Origin: an uncultured Muribaculaceae bacterium
GTDB lineage: Bacteria; Bacteroidota; Bacteroidia; Bacteroidales; Muribaculaceae
Direction of reading: 5' to 3'
DNA length: 64,000 nt
Assembly: GCA_910578385.1 (NCBI GenBank)
Contig: CAJTQV010000001.1
Coordinates: 124,001-188,000, forward strand
Shown piece by piece: positions 9,394-18,636 of this stretch; position 1 is the stretch's first letter, and each line of letters starts with the position of its first letter. The notes beneath the pieces were generated by a model. That model was given only the letters and a program-made list of their open reading frames with translations, searched no databases and was not told the DNA's origin. Both the position numbers and the translations under genes were made by a program.

Positions 9394-9425
9394 ATTGGCG
9401 GCGACATTTCAGTATCACCGCCAAT
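9394..9425 (+). terminator. Terminator after the unknown lipoprotein
   Basis: ATTGGCGG at 9394-9401 pairs with CCGCCAAT at 9418-9425 around a 16-base loop, followed by TGTTTATATT. The stem lies 58 bases after the stop codon. Confidence 0.55.
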
Positions 9426-9522
9426 TGTTTATATTACGTGATTTTTTGGAAAGCATCGTGGCATCCGGTGTATTTGGTAAATGTTTCGATGAAATTGGTA
9501 ATGCGGTTTCATAAATCGTTTG

Positions 9523-9530
9523 TAAATTTG
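9523..9530 (+). promoter_or_regulatory. Bacteroidetes -7 element upstream of the alcohol dehydrogenase
   Basis: TAAATTTG matches TAnnTTTG. The next long gene downstream is the dehydrogenase at 9749, so the predicted leader is about 210 bases and includes the whole palindromic repeat element at 9555-9708. A 17-codon frame (ATG 9536) would open right after the start point and stop inside that element. Confidence 0.45.
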
Positions 9531-9554
9531 CACCATGATTAATGTTCATTTCCT

Positions 9555-9708
9555 GCCAAATCCCGGTTTATCGGTATCGACCTTGTAGGGACATGCCTTT
9601 GGCATGTAGAATGGGAACAATCATGTTTTTCAGTAAATTACGCGTGTGCAACCCAAACATCGCAAAGCGATGTCCCTACAGAGACAAACCGACAAACCGG
9701 AAATTGGC
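9555..9708. repeat. MITE-like palindromic repeat element (REP type)
   Basis: The element has imperfect terminal inverted repeats of about 40 bases (9555-9594 against 9670-9708). Their inner 11 bases (TGTAGGGACAT at 9584, its complement at 9670-9680) are identical. Each arm also carries its own small hairpin: ACATGCC-TTT-GGCATGT at 9591-9607 and ACATCGC-AAA-GCGATGT at 9657-9673. No transposase is encoded. From memory, the GTAGGGACAT core with a variable palindrome resembles repeats dispersed in many Bacteroidales genomes. Only one copy is in this window. Confidence 0.75.
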
Positions 9709-9748
9709 GGTGGAATTTGTTTATTGATTGTAAACTCAATATTTAGAT

Positions 9749-10921
9749 ATGAAAGGTAATTTTGTTTATGCCAATCCGACCAAACTTTATTTTGGCGATG
9801 AGGCTCAGAAAAATCTTGCCGATGCCTTGAAGAACTTCGGTAAGAAAGTGCTGCTCATTTATGGCGGCGGCTCAATCAAGCGTAACGGCGTTTATGACGA
9901 CGTAATCGCCTCGCTCCGCACCGCCGGCAAGGAGGTGGTGGAACTCCCCGGCGTGATGTCTAACCCTACCGTTGACAAACTCAATGAGGGTCGCGTCGTG
10001 GCCCGCGAGAATAACGTTGACTTCATTCTCGCTGTCGGCGGCGGTTCAGTCATAGACTACGCCAAGGCCGTCAGCGTTGCCGCCTGGTATGACGGCGACG
10101 CATGGGAACGCTTCTGGGTGAAGCAGGAGGATCCTCAGCCCGGCGAACGGATAATACCCGTCGGCGCGGTACTGACAATGGCCGGAACCGGCTCAGAGAT
10201 GAACGGCGGCTCTGTCATAACTAACCATGCCGCCAACATGAAGATCGGCAAGGTATTCGGCGAAGAGGTCTTCCCTAAATTTGCTGTCCTCAACCCTGTC
10301 TACACATTCTCGTTGCCGCACTATCAGATGGTGGCCGGTATCTTCGACTGCATGAGTCACATCATGGAACAGTACTTCTCGGGTGACGATGATTCTACCT
10401 CCGACTATCTGGCCGAGGGCCTGATGCGCTCGGTGATTGCATCAAGCCTTGTGGCTGTGAAAGATCCGGAGAATTACGAGGCTCGCTCAAACATAATGTG
10501 GTCATCGACATGGGCACTCAACACCCTCATCGGCGAGGGCAAGACGCAGGACTGGATGGTTCATATGATTGGCCACGCTATCGGTGCCTACACCAACGCC
10601 ACGCACGGCATGACTCTGTCGAGTGTTTCGGTTGCCTACTACCGTCACGTCATGAAGTATGGACTGAGCCGTTTCGCACGCTTTGCCCGAGTGGTGTGGG
10701 ATATTCCCGCCGAAGGGAAAAGTGAGGAGCAGCTTGCTTCGGAAGGTATCGACGCTCTTGCCGACTGGATTAAGAAAATAGGTGCCGCTTCCGAGATTTC
10801 TTCTCTCGGCGTGACACCCGAAATGATTGACGGCATAGCTGATGCGACCATCATATTCGATGCCGGTTACAAGAAACTTACACCCGACGAAATCAAGGAG
10901 ATTCTCCGTCATAGTCTATGA
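9749..10921 (+). CDS. Iron-containing alcohol dehydrogenase (YqhD/BdhA-like)
   Basis: This cytoplasmic, probably NAD(P)H-dependent dehydrogenase interconverts aldehydes and primary alcohols. It is 390 residues long, normal for the group III iron-ADH family. The nucleotide-binding motif GGGSVIDYAK is at residues 97-106. The metal ligands expected by comparison with FucO are Asp200, His204, His272 and His286, the last pair sitting in DWMVHMIGHAIG and THGMT. The overall pattern (MxxFxYxNPTKLYFG at the N-terminus, GEGKTQDW before the first late histidine) is that of the YqhD/butanol dehydrogenase branch. It is transcribed alone. A MITE-like repeat occupies its leader. The physiological substrate is unknown. 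Confidence 0.95.
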   Translation: MKGNFVYANPTKLYFGDEAQKNLADALKNFGKKVLLIYGGGSIKRNGVYDDVIASLRTAGKEVVELPGVMSNPTVDKLNEGRVVARENNVDFILAVGGGSVIDYAKAVSVAAWYDGDAWERFWVKQEDPQPGERIIPVGAVLTMAGTGSEMNGGSVITNHAANMKIGKVFGEEVFPKFAVLNPVYTFSLPHYQMVAGIFDCMSHIMEQYFSGDDDSTSDYLAEGLMRSVIASSLVAVKDPENYEARSNIMWSSTWALNTLIGEGKTQDWMVHMIGHAIGAYTNATHGMTLSSVSVAYYRHVMKYGLSRFARFARVVWDIPAEGKSEEQLASEGIDALADWIKKIGAASEISSLGVTPEMIDGIADATIIFDAGYKKLTPDEIKEILRHSL

Positions 10922-11006
10922 TGGTTCCTTGTCAGGGTCTATGACTGTTTAGTCGTAGAAACTGATAATTTTATCTCAAATTTATCTATCTTAACGGATT
11001 TCTTCT

Positions 11007-11014
11007 TAATTTTG
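11007..11014 (+). promoter_or_regulatory. Bacteroidetes -7 element for the TonB receptor/DUF4249 operon
   Basis: TAATTTTG matches TAnnTTTG. The start point expected a few bases downstream (about 11019-11022) coincides with the first base of the hairpin at 11022. No convincing -33 element is visible. Confidence 0.55.
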
Positions 11015-11021
11015 CATTGCA

Positions 11022-11063
11022 GAACGGGAATGACAGCTGTTCACTCATCTGTCATTCCCGTTC
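11022..11063 (+). promoter_or_regulatory. Perfect 15-bp hairpin at the predicted 5' end of the receptor mRNA
   Basis: GAACGGGAATGACAG (11022-11036) pairs without mismatch with 11049-11063 around a 12-base loop. It ends 22 bases before the ATG at 11086 and has no T-run behind it. It is therefore more likely a leader structure (stability, binding of a regulator or occlusion of the start) than a terminator for the preceding gene. Confidence 0.6.
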
Positions 11064-11085
11064 CTGTCTACAAGAAAAAATCTGT

Positions 11086-13152
11086 ATGGTAAACAAAAGG
11101 TTATTATTTGCCGGTTCATTGGCCGGTGTCATGTCATCGCTGTGTGCCGCTCATGAAGTCACGGATTCAGTCGCAGTCGAACAGCTTTCAGAAGTGGTCG
11201 TGACAGGGCAATCGGCACGGCAACGCATACGTGAGCCGAGGCTTGGAGCCGAAAAACTGGAGCTTTCGCGTCTGGCTCAGGTCCCATCTTTTGCAGGAGA
11301 GAACGACATAATAAAGGCTATAGCTCTCCTCCCCGGCGTACACGCCGAGGGTGACGGTGCCGGAGGCTTCGAGGTGCGCGGCGGCAACGGTTCGCAGAAT
11401 CTTGTTATGCTCGACGGGATGACGCTCTACAATCCGTCGCATGTGATGGGTATTTTCTCGACTTTCAACGACAATGCCATCGGCCGGGCCACGCTCTTCA
11501 AGGGTCCTATTCCCGCCGGTTACGGTGGGGCAACATCTTCCGTGCTTGAGACAACACTTGCAAACGGTGATATGGAGCGTTACCACGCTTCGGGCACCAT
11601 AGGAATACTGGCAGCCAAGATTGCTGCCGAGGGACCGATTGTGAAAGACAAGCTGTCGTTTGCCGTCGCCGCTCGCCGGTCGTATGTAGATGCTTTCCTG
11701 AAACTCGTACCGGAGTATCGGCATATTGTAATGAACTTCTACGATGCTTCGGCAAAGCTGCGTTACCGGCCTTCGGCAGACCATATAATAGACGGGTCTT
11801 TCTTCATCGGTCAGGACAACATGGCCATCGGGGGAGTGATGGGTATGTACTGGGGAAACATAGGAGGAGCACTCAACTGGTCGGCGCGTGCATCAGACCG
11901 GGTATCTTTCATGACTACAGCTGCACTTACTCATTTCGCACCGAAGATGAGTGCTGACATTGCGGATGTCTCTCAGACATTGTGGACATATATCCATAAC
12001 TATTCGCTCAACGAGAAAATGAGGTATGTTGTAGCTGACACTCATACGCTCGAATTCGGTTTTCGGTCGGAACTTCTTCGCGTCAAGTCGGCTGAATGGG
12101 AATACAATGATACGCGTGAGCGTGAGATCCGCTCACTGTGGGAAAACTCCCTTTGGGCAGACTGGACAGGTTCATTTGGTGATAGGGTAGAGGTGGCAGC
12201 CGGTGTCCGTCTTGATATTTCCACGGCTTTGTCCGGTTCACGGTTTCATGATTACTTCACCTATGGAGAGACCCGGGCACAGTTTGATGACAAGACTTAC
12301 GTTGATGCCGAACCGCGCATCAGCTTGAAATACAATATCACTCCCTGTCATAACATCAAGGCCGGTTACAGCATAGCCACGCAGAATCTTCACGCCATAC
12401 GCTCAAGTGCAACATCTTTCCCATTTGACCGTTATGCGTTGACTTCTGCGGTTGTGAAACCGGAGCGTGCCATGCAGTATGGCATAGGTTATTCAGGAAT
12501 GACAGAGACAGGGGCTTTCGACTGGTCGGTCGAGGGATATTGGAAAAATCTCGACAATGTATATGACTACATGGATGGTCGAAACTCTTTCTCTGCAATC
12601 TCTCTTGAAAGCATAATTCTCGGTGGAAAGGGCAGGAGCTACGGCGCGGAGTTCATGGTGCGCAAGAACACCGGGAAGCTCACCGGATGGATTTCATACA
12701 CCATTTCAAAAACCGAGACTAAGATTCCAGGCATAAATGATGGCAGATGGTACAATGCGAGCAATGACCGCCGCCATGACTTCTCGGTCACGGCCAACTA
12801 CTGCTTCTCCGGTAAATGGAGTGTTTCAGGATCCTGGATTTTTTCTTCAGGTCAGCCCCTCACAGCTCCCGACGTGAAGTATGAGCTCGACGGCACGACA
12901 TACTACTATTACGCCGCGCGCAATTCCTACAAAACTCCTGCGACACACCGTCTCGACCTCTCGGCAACTTACACTCATGTCGGCAAGAAGCTGACCTATG
13001 AATGGGCGTTCGGTGTGTACAATGCCTATTGCCGATATAATCCCTATGTCATTTATTTCGAACCGGATTCGTCGAAGCCTTCGGGCACGCGTGCTGTCCA
13101 GCAGTCCATGTACGGAATAGTACCCTCGGTTTCATACACTCTCAAGTTTTAA
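11086..13152 (+). CDS. TonB-dependent receptor paired with a DUF4249 lipoprotein
   Basis: This outer-membrane importer is 688 residues long with the start at 11086, where a signal peptide begins (MVNKRLLFAGSLAGVMSS, cleaved near CAA). The in-frame region back to 11017 is the leader hairpin and not coding. A TonB-box-like LSEVVVTG follows the signal. The plug contains LLPGVHAEGDGAGGFEVRGG and NLVMLDGMTLYNPSH, the form seen in receptors that co-occur with DUF4249 rather than SusD. The barrel ends GIVPSVSYTLKF. No carboxypeptidase-like N-terminal extension is present, unlike many homologues. The DUF4249 lipoprotein begins 37 bases after the stop, so they form an operon. The ligand is unknown. 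Confidence 0.94.
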   Translation: MVNKRLLFAGSLAGVMSSLCAAHEVTDSVAVEQLSEVVVTGQSARQRIREPRLGAEKLELSRLAQVPSFAGENDIIKAIALLPGVHAEGDGAGGFEVRGGNGSQNLVMLDGMTLYNPSHVMGIFSTFNDNAIGRATLFKGPIPAGYGGATSSVLETTLANGDMERYHASGTIGILAAKIAAEGPIVKDKLSFAVAARRSYVDAFLKLVPEYRHIVMNFYDASAKLRYRPSADHIIDGSFFIGQDNMAIGGVMGMYWGNIGGALNWSARASDRVSFMTTAALTHFAPKMSADIADVSQTLWTYIHNYSLNEKMRYVVADTHTLEFGFRSELLRVKSAEWEYNDTREREIRSLWENSLWADWTGSFGDRVEVAAGVRLDISTALSGSRFHDYFTYGETRAQFDDKTYVDAEPRISLKYNITPCHNIKAGYSIATQNLHAIRSSATSFPFDRYALTSAVVKPERAMQYGIGYSGMTETGAFDWSVEGYWKNLDNVYDYMDGRNSFSAISLESIILGGKGRSYGAEFMVRKNTGKLTGWISYTISKTETKIPGINDGRWYNASNDRRHDFSVTANYCFSGKWSVSGSWIFSSGQPLTAPDVKYELDGTTYYYYAARNSYKTPATHRLDLSATYTHVGKKLTYEWAFGVYNAYCRYNPYVIYFEPDSSKPSGTRAVQQSMYGIVPSVSYTLKF

Positions 13153-13189
13153 TTTCACGGGGAGGCATTCCTGCAAAATCATAAGCGTT

Positions 13190-13999
13190 ATGAAAACTTT
13201 AATTTACAGTGTTTCCGCATTGATTCTTACGTTCCTGCTCTCTTCGTGTGAGAAGGAGCTGGATATAAAATATCACGACATTGAACCTCTGACCGTCATA
13301 GAGGGGGAACTGACCCCTGATGGCGTGCGTGTCACTCTCACCCAGACAACCCCAATGGATGAGCCTATGGACCGTACGCACCTAACCGATGCCGATGTGG
13401 TTCTTTCTGATCTCACCACCGGTGAAGAATATCTCCTTACCGTCGGCAATGATGGTGTCTATACATCCGCAGCCGGAGGTATTGTCGGGCATGATTACCG
13501 GTTGGACGTGACAAGGGGTGCGGCATCCTACAGTGCGATGACACATATGTATGCTGGTACAGAAATCACGGAGCTTGCCTTTTCATGGATTGCGATGCCT
13601 TATGATGATGTGGCTGTACTCAGGGCATCTTTGACAGACAATCCAGAAACCTCGGGCGACTGTTACTGGCTACGCATCTATCGTAACGGCGAGTCATATA
13701 TGACAGGAATCGTCAAGGACACATACGCGGTCAACGGACTTGTCAGCGTGATGAAGATGACGAGCCGCAAGGACATTGATTCAGAAGATGAGAGCACCGT
13801 GTTGCGCGACGGCGACATTGTGACACTTACCGTCACACCGGTTTCACCATCCATGTACGACTATCTTGAGGCATTGGAAAACGGTACTAACGGCCCCTAC
13901 ATGTTTACCGGCGACAGATGTCTCGGCTACTTCATTGCCACGACTCCGGTTTCATCGTCCATCACCTTCCGTCCCGACGAAATCCCCGACGACAAGTGA
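13190..13999 (+). CDS. DUF4249-family outer-membrane lipoprotein
   Basis: The 269-residue lipoprotein has lipobox LLSSC with the lipid on about Cys20, followed directly by EKELDIKYHDIEPLTVIEGEL, which is the typical start of the DUF4249 domain. The rest is beta-rich (a DADVVLSDLTTGEEYLL strand-turn-strand region at about residues 65-85, and a late MYDYLEALENG helix). In Bacteroidetes this family is almost always encoded next to a TonB receptor. It is thought to act as its surface accessory, analogous to SusD, but the ligand and mechanism are not known. A strong terminator follows within 25 bases. Confidence 0.88.
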   Translation: MKTLIYSVSALILTFLLSSCEKELDIKYHDIEPLTVIEGELTPDGVRVTLTQTTPMDEPMDRTHLTDADVVLSDLTTGEEYLLTVGNDGVYTSAAGGIVGHDYRLDVTRGAASYSAMTHMYAGTEITELAFSWIAMPYDDVAVLRASLTDNPETSGDCYWLRIYRNGESYMTGIVKDTYAVNGLVSVMKMTSRKDIDSEDESTVLRDGDIVTLTVTPVSPSMYDYLEALENGTNGPYMFTGDRCLGYFIATTPVSSSITFRPDEIPDDK

Positions 14000-14021
14000 C
14001 CTTCGGCCGGCTTTAAATACA

Positions 14022-14056
14022 ACAGGCTGCCTGACAATCGATGTCGGGCAGCCTGT
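14022..14056. terminator. Terminator between convergent DUF4249 gene and large secreted protein
   Basis: ACAGGCTGCC pairs with GGCAGCCTGT. The stem continues through a T-G wobble into GACA/TGTC, giving about 15 pairs and a 5-base loop. CTCATTTATTAAG follows on the plus strand. Both flanking genes end towards it, so it may serve both. Confidence 0.7.
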
Positions 14057-14097
14057 CTCATTTATTAAGCAGTTTTATAAGCAGCTGATCTACGGGG

Positions 14098-17000
14098 TTA
14101 TCTGATTACGAGCTTATATGCTTTTGAACCGATGGTTACGATGTACACTGTCGGTGTCGCTGCGACGCGGCATTCGCCACGACCCTGGAACACAACCTTG
14201 CCATCGACTGTGCATACGCTCACTTCAGCATCGGGTGCGCATTCAACAACTATGTCGCTACCGTCTGCATACACTCGGTTTGACTCAGCCGGTTCAATAT
14301 TGACCCCCGAGAACTCAATCGTCACGGCGTTGGACAATTCTGAATCACCCTTGCTGTATTTGGCCACAACATGATATGTATGGTCTCCGGTGGGAGCAGG
14401 GTCAAGATATTCACCTTCCGCAACAGCTGTGTCGTTCAGTCTTACACCGTCGCGATATACGTCATAACCTGCGAGCACGGGAGCACCTACCTGAGGATCG
14501 GGCGTGAATACAAATTCATCGAGCATCAGGAAGTAGCAGTCGGCCGATACGCAGCGCACCGCGAAATGCAGGGCACCTTCCGGAAGGTCGTATTCGAACT
14601 GTTCCCATTCAAGTGCTGAGGGCTCGACGGGAGTATCTCCCGAAATCTTTATGTAGTCAGCAGGGTCTGTCGAGTCTTTGTCTGTATAGTACACCTCGAA
14701 TTTCTCGGGGTAGTATGCACGCACACCCTTCGCCTGGAAACTGATTTTCTGGGCATCGCCAAACAGAAGGGGTGAGATTGCCCAGTCGTTGTTGGCTCCC
14801 TTGTCGCTCTTGCAGAGTGAGGCGATGTACTGCTGACCTGCCGCTGAGGGCAACTCGTCCTCAACTCCAAGATTATTGACAACCATCCACGCGAATTTGG
14901 TCTCGTAGGCTGTTACGCCGGGGAACTGGTATCCGTAGATTGATGCTACGGGAGAATCGTTCTCGGAGATGAAAGTCCAGTCTTCATATTCGAAAGCCCA
15001 AGGTGTGGCCTCCTCGAATCCTTCGGTTATTTCGGTCGGTTCAAGTATCTCTGACGAATATTTGGTCCATGTCAGGCGGTTGCCGCCGTTCGCAGACTCT
15101 CCCTTGAGGTCGGTCACACCAGGAAGATCCATAATCTGGCGTACTACTTCCACACCGTCGAAGAGATTATTGTCGGCAACCTCGTCACCGTTCATTACAA
15201 TCTCTGCGGTATATGTTGCGCCGCTGTTGTCGGAGTCGAAGTATGTTATCTGCTGCTTGAATGTTATGTCGGTGACTTCACCGGGGGCGAGTGCTGCAAC
15301 CTCACGTTCTTCTGCGAGTGTGCCGTTGCGGAACAATTTCACTGTTGCAGCAGATGACGGCTCGTAGCCTTCGTTGGCGACCTGCGCCACGACATCGAAG
15401 GTCTCCGATGCCACGCACTTGGCAGGAGCCGAGATGTAGCGGGCCGCAAGATCCTTAGCCGGCGTTTCCTTTACTGTAGCCTCATCCAGCAGAGTGTATT
15501 TGCCCGATTTGGCAACAGCACGGAATATCAGCTGTACGTTCTTACCCTTGAACTCGGAGAGATCCATGCGCACCTTGTTCCATCTTCCTTCGGTCATGTC
15601 CGCATGCAGGGCAGTGCCCACCAAAGTCATCTTGTTATCGGCAAGTGCTATGACCTGAATGAAGTTAGTATCTTCTCCCATGAAGTAGTCATGGTTCGCA
15701 GGGAACTTGTAGGTGTAGAACGCAACTTCGGGATGTTCTGCGCCAGTGAGGTCAATTTTACCGGTATAGAGGTCTCCGTATAATTCGGCTGCTCCGGCGT
15801 AACATCCATAGTAGTCACCTGTGGCAACGGGTTTGGGTGCGTTGACGAGTGTGGTGTCATCATATAAATCCCAGAAACCGGTGCCGGAGCTGCTGATACG
15901 CTCGATGTAGTTCTCTTTCGACTCCGATCCTGAATAGGTTACAGGCATCTTGTAAGCTTCGCCGACCGCCACCATGTCGCTCACGCAGTCGTCCGATTCC
16001 GCGTCGCGGTTAAATGCAGTCACGGAAATCTGGATGAATTTCTGCACCGAGGAATCCGCCAGAACTTTTACGGTAGCCGATGTGTCGGCGGTGGGCGTTT
16101 CGAGCAGCGGAGTTACAGTCGTATCGAAAGTATCGTTCTGCACAACGCTGTAAACCATATATGTGACATTCTGGGCCAAGATTTCATTGCCGTTGATATC
16201 GGAGGTTACAGGTTCCCATGTTATTGTTACTATACCGGGTTCTTCAGTCTCGGTTACGGCAACAGCAGCGGGAGATGATGCGGCGTGGGGGCCAACGAAT
16301 ACTGTAGATGTTGACGATACACCATCTTCGTCACCAAGCATTGTGGTGATGGTATAAGTGTAATCTCCCTTTGAGGGTATTGCAGTGTCGGTAAACGAGA
16401 CCTCTTCTCCGGGTGCTCCGGTCAGTGTAGTTATAATTTCATCGCCACGGTTCACTTTTACTGTTACGCTGCCGGAGAGGGCTTTGCCTGTCACATCGGC
16501 TTCGGGCATTCTGAATTTGCCTGTCACCTCTAAAAGTCCTGAAACCTCGGGTGTGAGAACTACATCGTTGACAGCTCCCGGGGTGGTGGGGAGCATTCCC
16601 TTGCCGACACTCAGGTCTCGTACTATCAGATAGTACTTGTAGGCATCAGATATGCAGTGTATTCCTACGTTCCATTCGCCGGTGACGGTAGGTGCAATCA
16701 GACCGGATGCATAGTATCCTGCAAGGTTGTTGACCGTCGTGGCCGGGATTACATCGAGTGTCATGTCAGCGGCTGTTTCACCCATACCGGCCTTGACCTC
16801 AAAGCGTTCCTCGTCGGTGGATCCATAGTTTGACACGAACGCCGTGAAGTTATAAACCTTGCCGGCTTCCAGGCGCAGTGGCGGGGTGATTACCCAGTCG
16901 TCGGCGTTATTGCTTGAACTGTATTTGTAGCGTATGCCTTTGCCCATGCCCATCGGGCCCCATGTGCAGCCGTCATCGTTGCCGTCGATTACGGTGTAAC

Positions 17001-18636
17001 CGATTCCTTCGATCGTGTCATAGTAGCCTAAGGGTGAGAAATCAGTAGCAAACGGTACATCAAGTGAGCCGAGCCACAACATGTTTGACACTCCGGCTTC
17101 TGACGTAAGGCCCTTGTTGACAGCCGTCACACTGTAGGTATAGCTTTCACGGTTGTCAGGAATCACGAGCTGATACTCATAATTTGTCGAGGTTATATTT
17201 TCCTCAAGGATGTTGTCGCCAAGAAGCAATGTGTACGTCACCGCCGCAGCATCAATATATCCGCCGTCGGTTGTTGTTGTTACGGCATCCCATGTGACAG
17301 TTGCTTTCCCGTCTGCCCATGATGCGCACACATTTGCCGGGGCTGCCGGCAGACCGTTGCCGATGAATGCTGAAGCGGATGCAGCCAGAGACTTTCCAGA
17401 GCCGTTGGCGGCAGTAGCGGTGAACCGGCACATCGCGGGCGCGGTGAGAGTATAAGTTCCGTTGACGGCTTGGCCGGCTTCTTTTGTGCCGTTGGCTATG
17501 AGCGTGCCTTCGAGATAGAGTTCCCAATCAAGCTCACCGGTAGCGGGCTGGCCGTTCTCAAGCTGAGAGGGGAGTACTATGGTGTATGAAACTGTAAGAG
17601 TGCCCTCCGGTGCGCTTACTGTTAGTTCAGGAGCGGCAGGAACGGCATTGGCCGCTGACGATGCGAAGAATGGTGCCACTACCATTGCGGGTGTCTTGAA
17701 ATCTACCATCGGTGCGGATTCGGCCGTGGCGAGGTCAACCACATATATTCCGCTTTTCGAGTCGGGGGTTATATACGTTACATACATCTTGTTGTTCTCC
17801 CTGTCAACAGCGCCGCCTGCTGCGTAACCGGCAAGAAATCCATCGTTGGGAACAGTGGTCTGACCTACGGTAGTGACAGCTCCGGTCTGTTTATCAACTT
17901 TCACGAGCATTGAGCTTGCGGTCAGTGCGTAATACTGTCCGGCAGCATCACATCCGACAGCCACCATACGGCTGCTTGTATCGATATTCGAGATCAGGGT
18001 ACGAGTGGCAGTGGAATAATCGCCCCTGCCCCAGCAATAGCCCATGCCATTGTCGGTCATGTAACAGCCATAAACATCGCCCGAAGTCGGGTCAAGGTCA
18101 ATATCCATGGCTACGATGCCGAGATTCACACTCGGATCGAGCTGATTCACATCGGTTATGTCAAAAGTATCGGAATTGAATTCAATTAATTTCAAATCCC
18201 TTACACCCTCGGAACCCAATTCGTAGTACACGCCGTGATATGTCCCGTGACCATCGTCGTAACCACCACCGTTGATAACGCCGTATGAGCTTGTGCCGAC
18301 CGGAGTGAAGTTAGCATCGTTGGTTCTGGGCAGTGTGTAAAGTCCAAGCATTCCGGCGGGCCAAGTTACCCAACCTCTCAGGTCAGGAATATCTTCTGCC
18401 ATAGCACGCATGGTGGCACCTGAGGCAGACCGGTTGCGTGCGTTTTTCACCTGACTTTTTGTCAGCGGTTGCTTCATGTCGCTGAATCCGGCTGCCTTAT
18501 GAATTGGCATTGCGGATAAAGATGGCGGAGCTTTGGGAAGAGCCGCCAGTGGTGTACCTGATGCTTCTTTCGGCGGAGCGGCTGTAGCCGACAACGCCAC
18601 AAAGGCCGACATCATTACCAAACTGATTTTCTTCAT
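14098..18636 (-). CDS. Large secreted multidomain protein with choice-of-anchor-J modules and a T9SS type A-like tail
   Basis: This exported protein of 1,512 residues has a signal peptide at about residues 1-19 (MKKISLVMMSAFVALSATA). A beta-propeller-like region spans about 70-330 (for example VKVDKQTGAVTTVG). Several fibronectin III-like repeats lie between about 330 and 900. There are three galactose-binding-like modules of the cleaved-adhesin/choice-of-anchor-J type, at about 520-670, 895-1060 and 1200-1365. The last is clearest (ITEGFEEATPW at its start, DWAISPLL, then CYFLMLDEFVF). The final 70 residues resemble a T9SS type A sorting domain: VSVCTVDGKVVFQG, then PTVYIVTIGSKAYKLVIR. It is probably displayed at the cell surface for adhesion or glycan contact. 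The gene is monocistronic, with 418 bp of gene-free DNA upstream. Confidence 0.88.
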   Translation of the reverse strand: MKKISLVMMSAFVALSATAAPPKEASGTPLAALPKAPPSLSAMPIHKAAGFSDMKQPLTKSQVKNARNRSASGATMRAMAEDIPDLRGWVTWPAGMLGLYTLPRTNDANFTPVGTSSYGVINGGGYDDGHGTYHGVYYELGSEGVRDLKLIEFNSDTFDITDVNQLDPSVNLGIVAMDIDLDPTSGDVYGCYMTDNGMGYCWGRGDYSTATRTLISNIDTSSRMVAVGCDAAGQYYALTASSMLVKVDKQTGAVTTVGQTTVPNDGFLAGYAAGGAVDRENNKMYVTYITPDSKSGIYVVDLATAESAPMVDFKTPAMVVAPFFASSAANAVPAAPELTVSAPEGTLTVSYTIVLPSQLENGQPATGELDWELYLEGTLIANGTKEAGQAVNGTYTLTAPAMCRFTATAANGSGKSLAASASAFIGNGLPAAPANVCASWADGKATVTWDAVTTTTDGGYIDAAAVTYTLLLGDNILEENITSTNYEYQLVIPDNRESYTYSVTAVNKGLTSEAGVSNMLWLGSLDVPFATDFSPLGYYDTIEGIGYTVIDGNDDGCTWGPMGMGKGIRYKYSSSNNADDWVITPPLRLEAGKVYNFTAFVSNYGSTDEERFEVKAGMGETAADMTLDVIPATTVNNLAGYYASGLIAPTVTGEWNVGIHCISDAYKYYLIVRDLSVGKGMLPTTPGAVNDVVLTPEVSGLLEVTGKFRMPEADVTGKALSGSVTVKVNRGDEIITTLTGAPGEEVSFTDTAIPSKGDYTYTITTMLGDEDGVSSTSTVFVGPHAASSPAAVAVTETEEPGIVTITWEPVTSDINGNEILAQNVTYMVYSVVQNDTFDTTVTPLLETPTADTSATVKVLADSSVQKFIQISVTAFNRDAESDDCVSDMVAVGEAYKMPVTYSGSESKENYIERISSSGTGFWDLYDDTTLVNAPKPVATGDYYGCYAGAAELYGDLYTGKIDLTGAEHPEVAFYTYKFPANHDYFMGEDTNFIQVIALADNKMTLVGTALHADMTEGRWNKVRMDLSEFKGKNVQLIFRAVAKSGKYTLLDEATVKETPAKDLAARYISAPAKCVASETFDVVAQVANEGYEPSSAATVKLFRNGTLAEEREVAALAPGEVTDITFKQQITYFDSDNSGATYTAEIVMNGDEVADNNLFDGVEVVRQIMDLPGVTDLKGESANGGNRLTWTKYSSEILEPTEITEGFEEATPWAFEYEDWTFISENDSPVASIYGYQFPGVTAYETKFAWMVVNNLGVEDELPSAAGQQYIASLCKSDKGANNDWAISPLLFGDAQKISFQAKGVRAYYPEKFEVYYTDKDSTDPADYIKISGDTPVEPSALEWEQFEYDLPEGALHFAVRCVSADCYFLMLDEFVFTPDPQVGAPVLAGYDVYRDGVRLNDTAVAEGEYLDPAPTGDHTYHVVAKYSKGDSELSNAVTIEFSGVNIEPAESNRVYADGSDIVVECAPDAEVSVCTVDGKVVFQGRGECRVAATPTVYIVTIGSKAYKLVIR

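Noticed and set aside
9542..9727. 61-residue frame beginning at 9542 on the plus strand
   Set aside because: It runs through the palindromic repeat element and its sequence is just the translated hairpins. It has no signal or domain.
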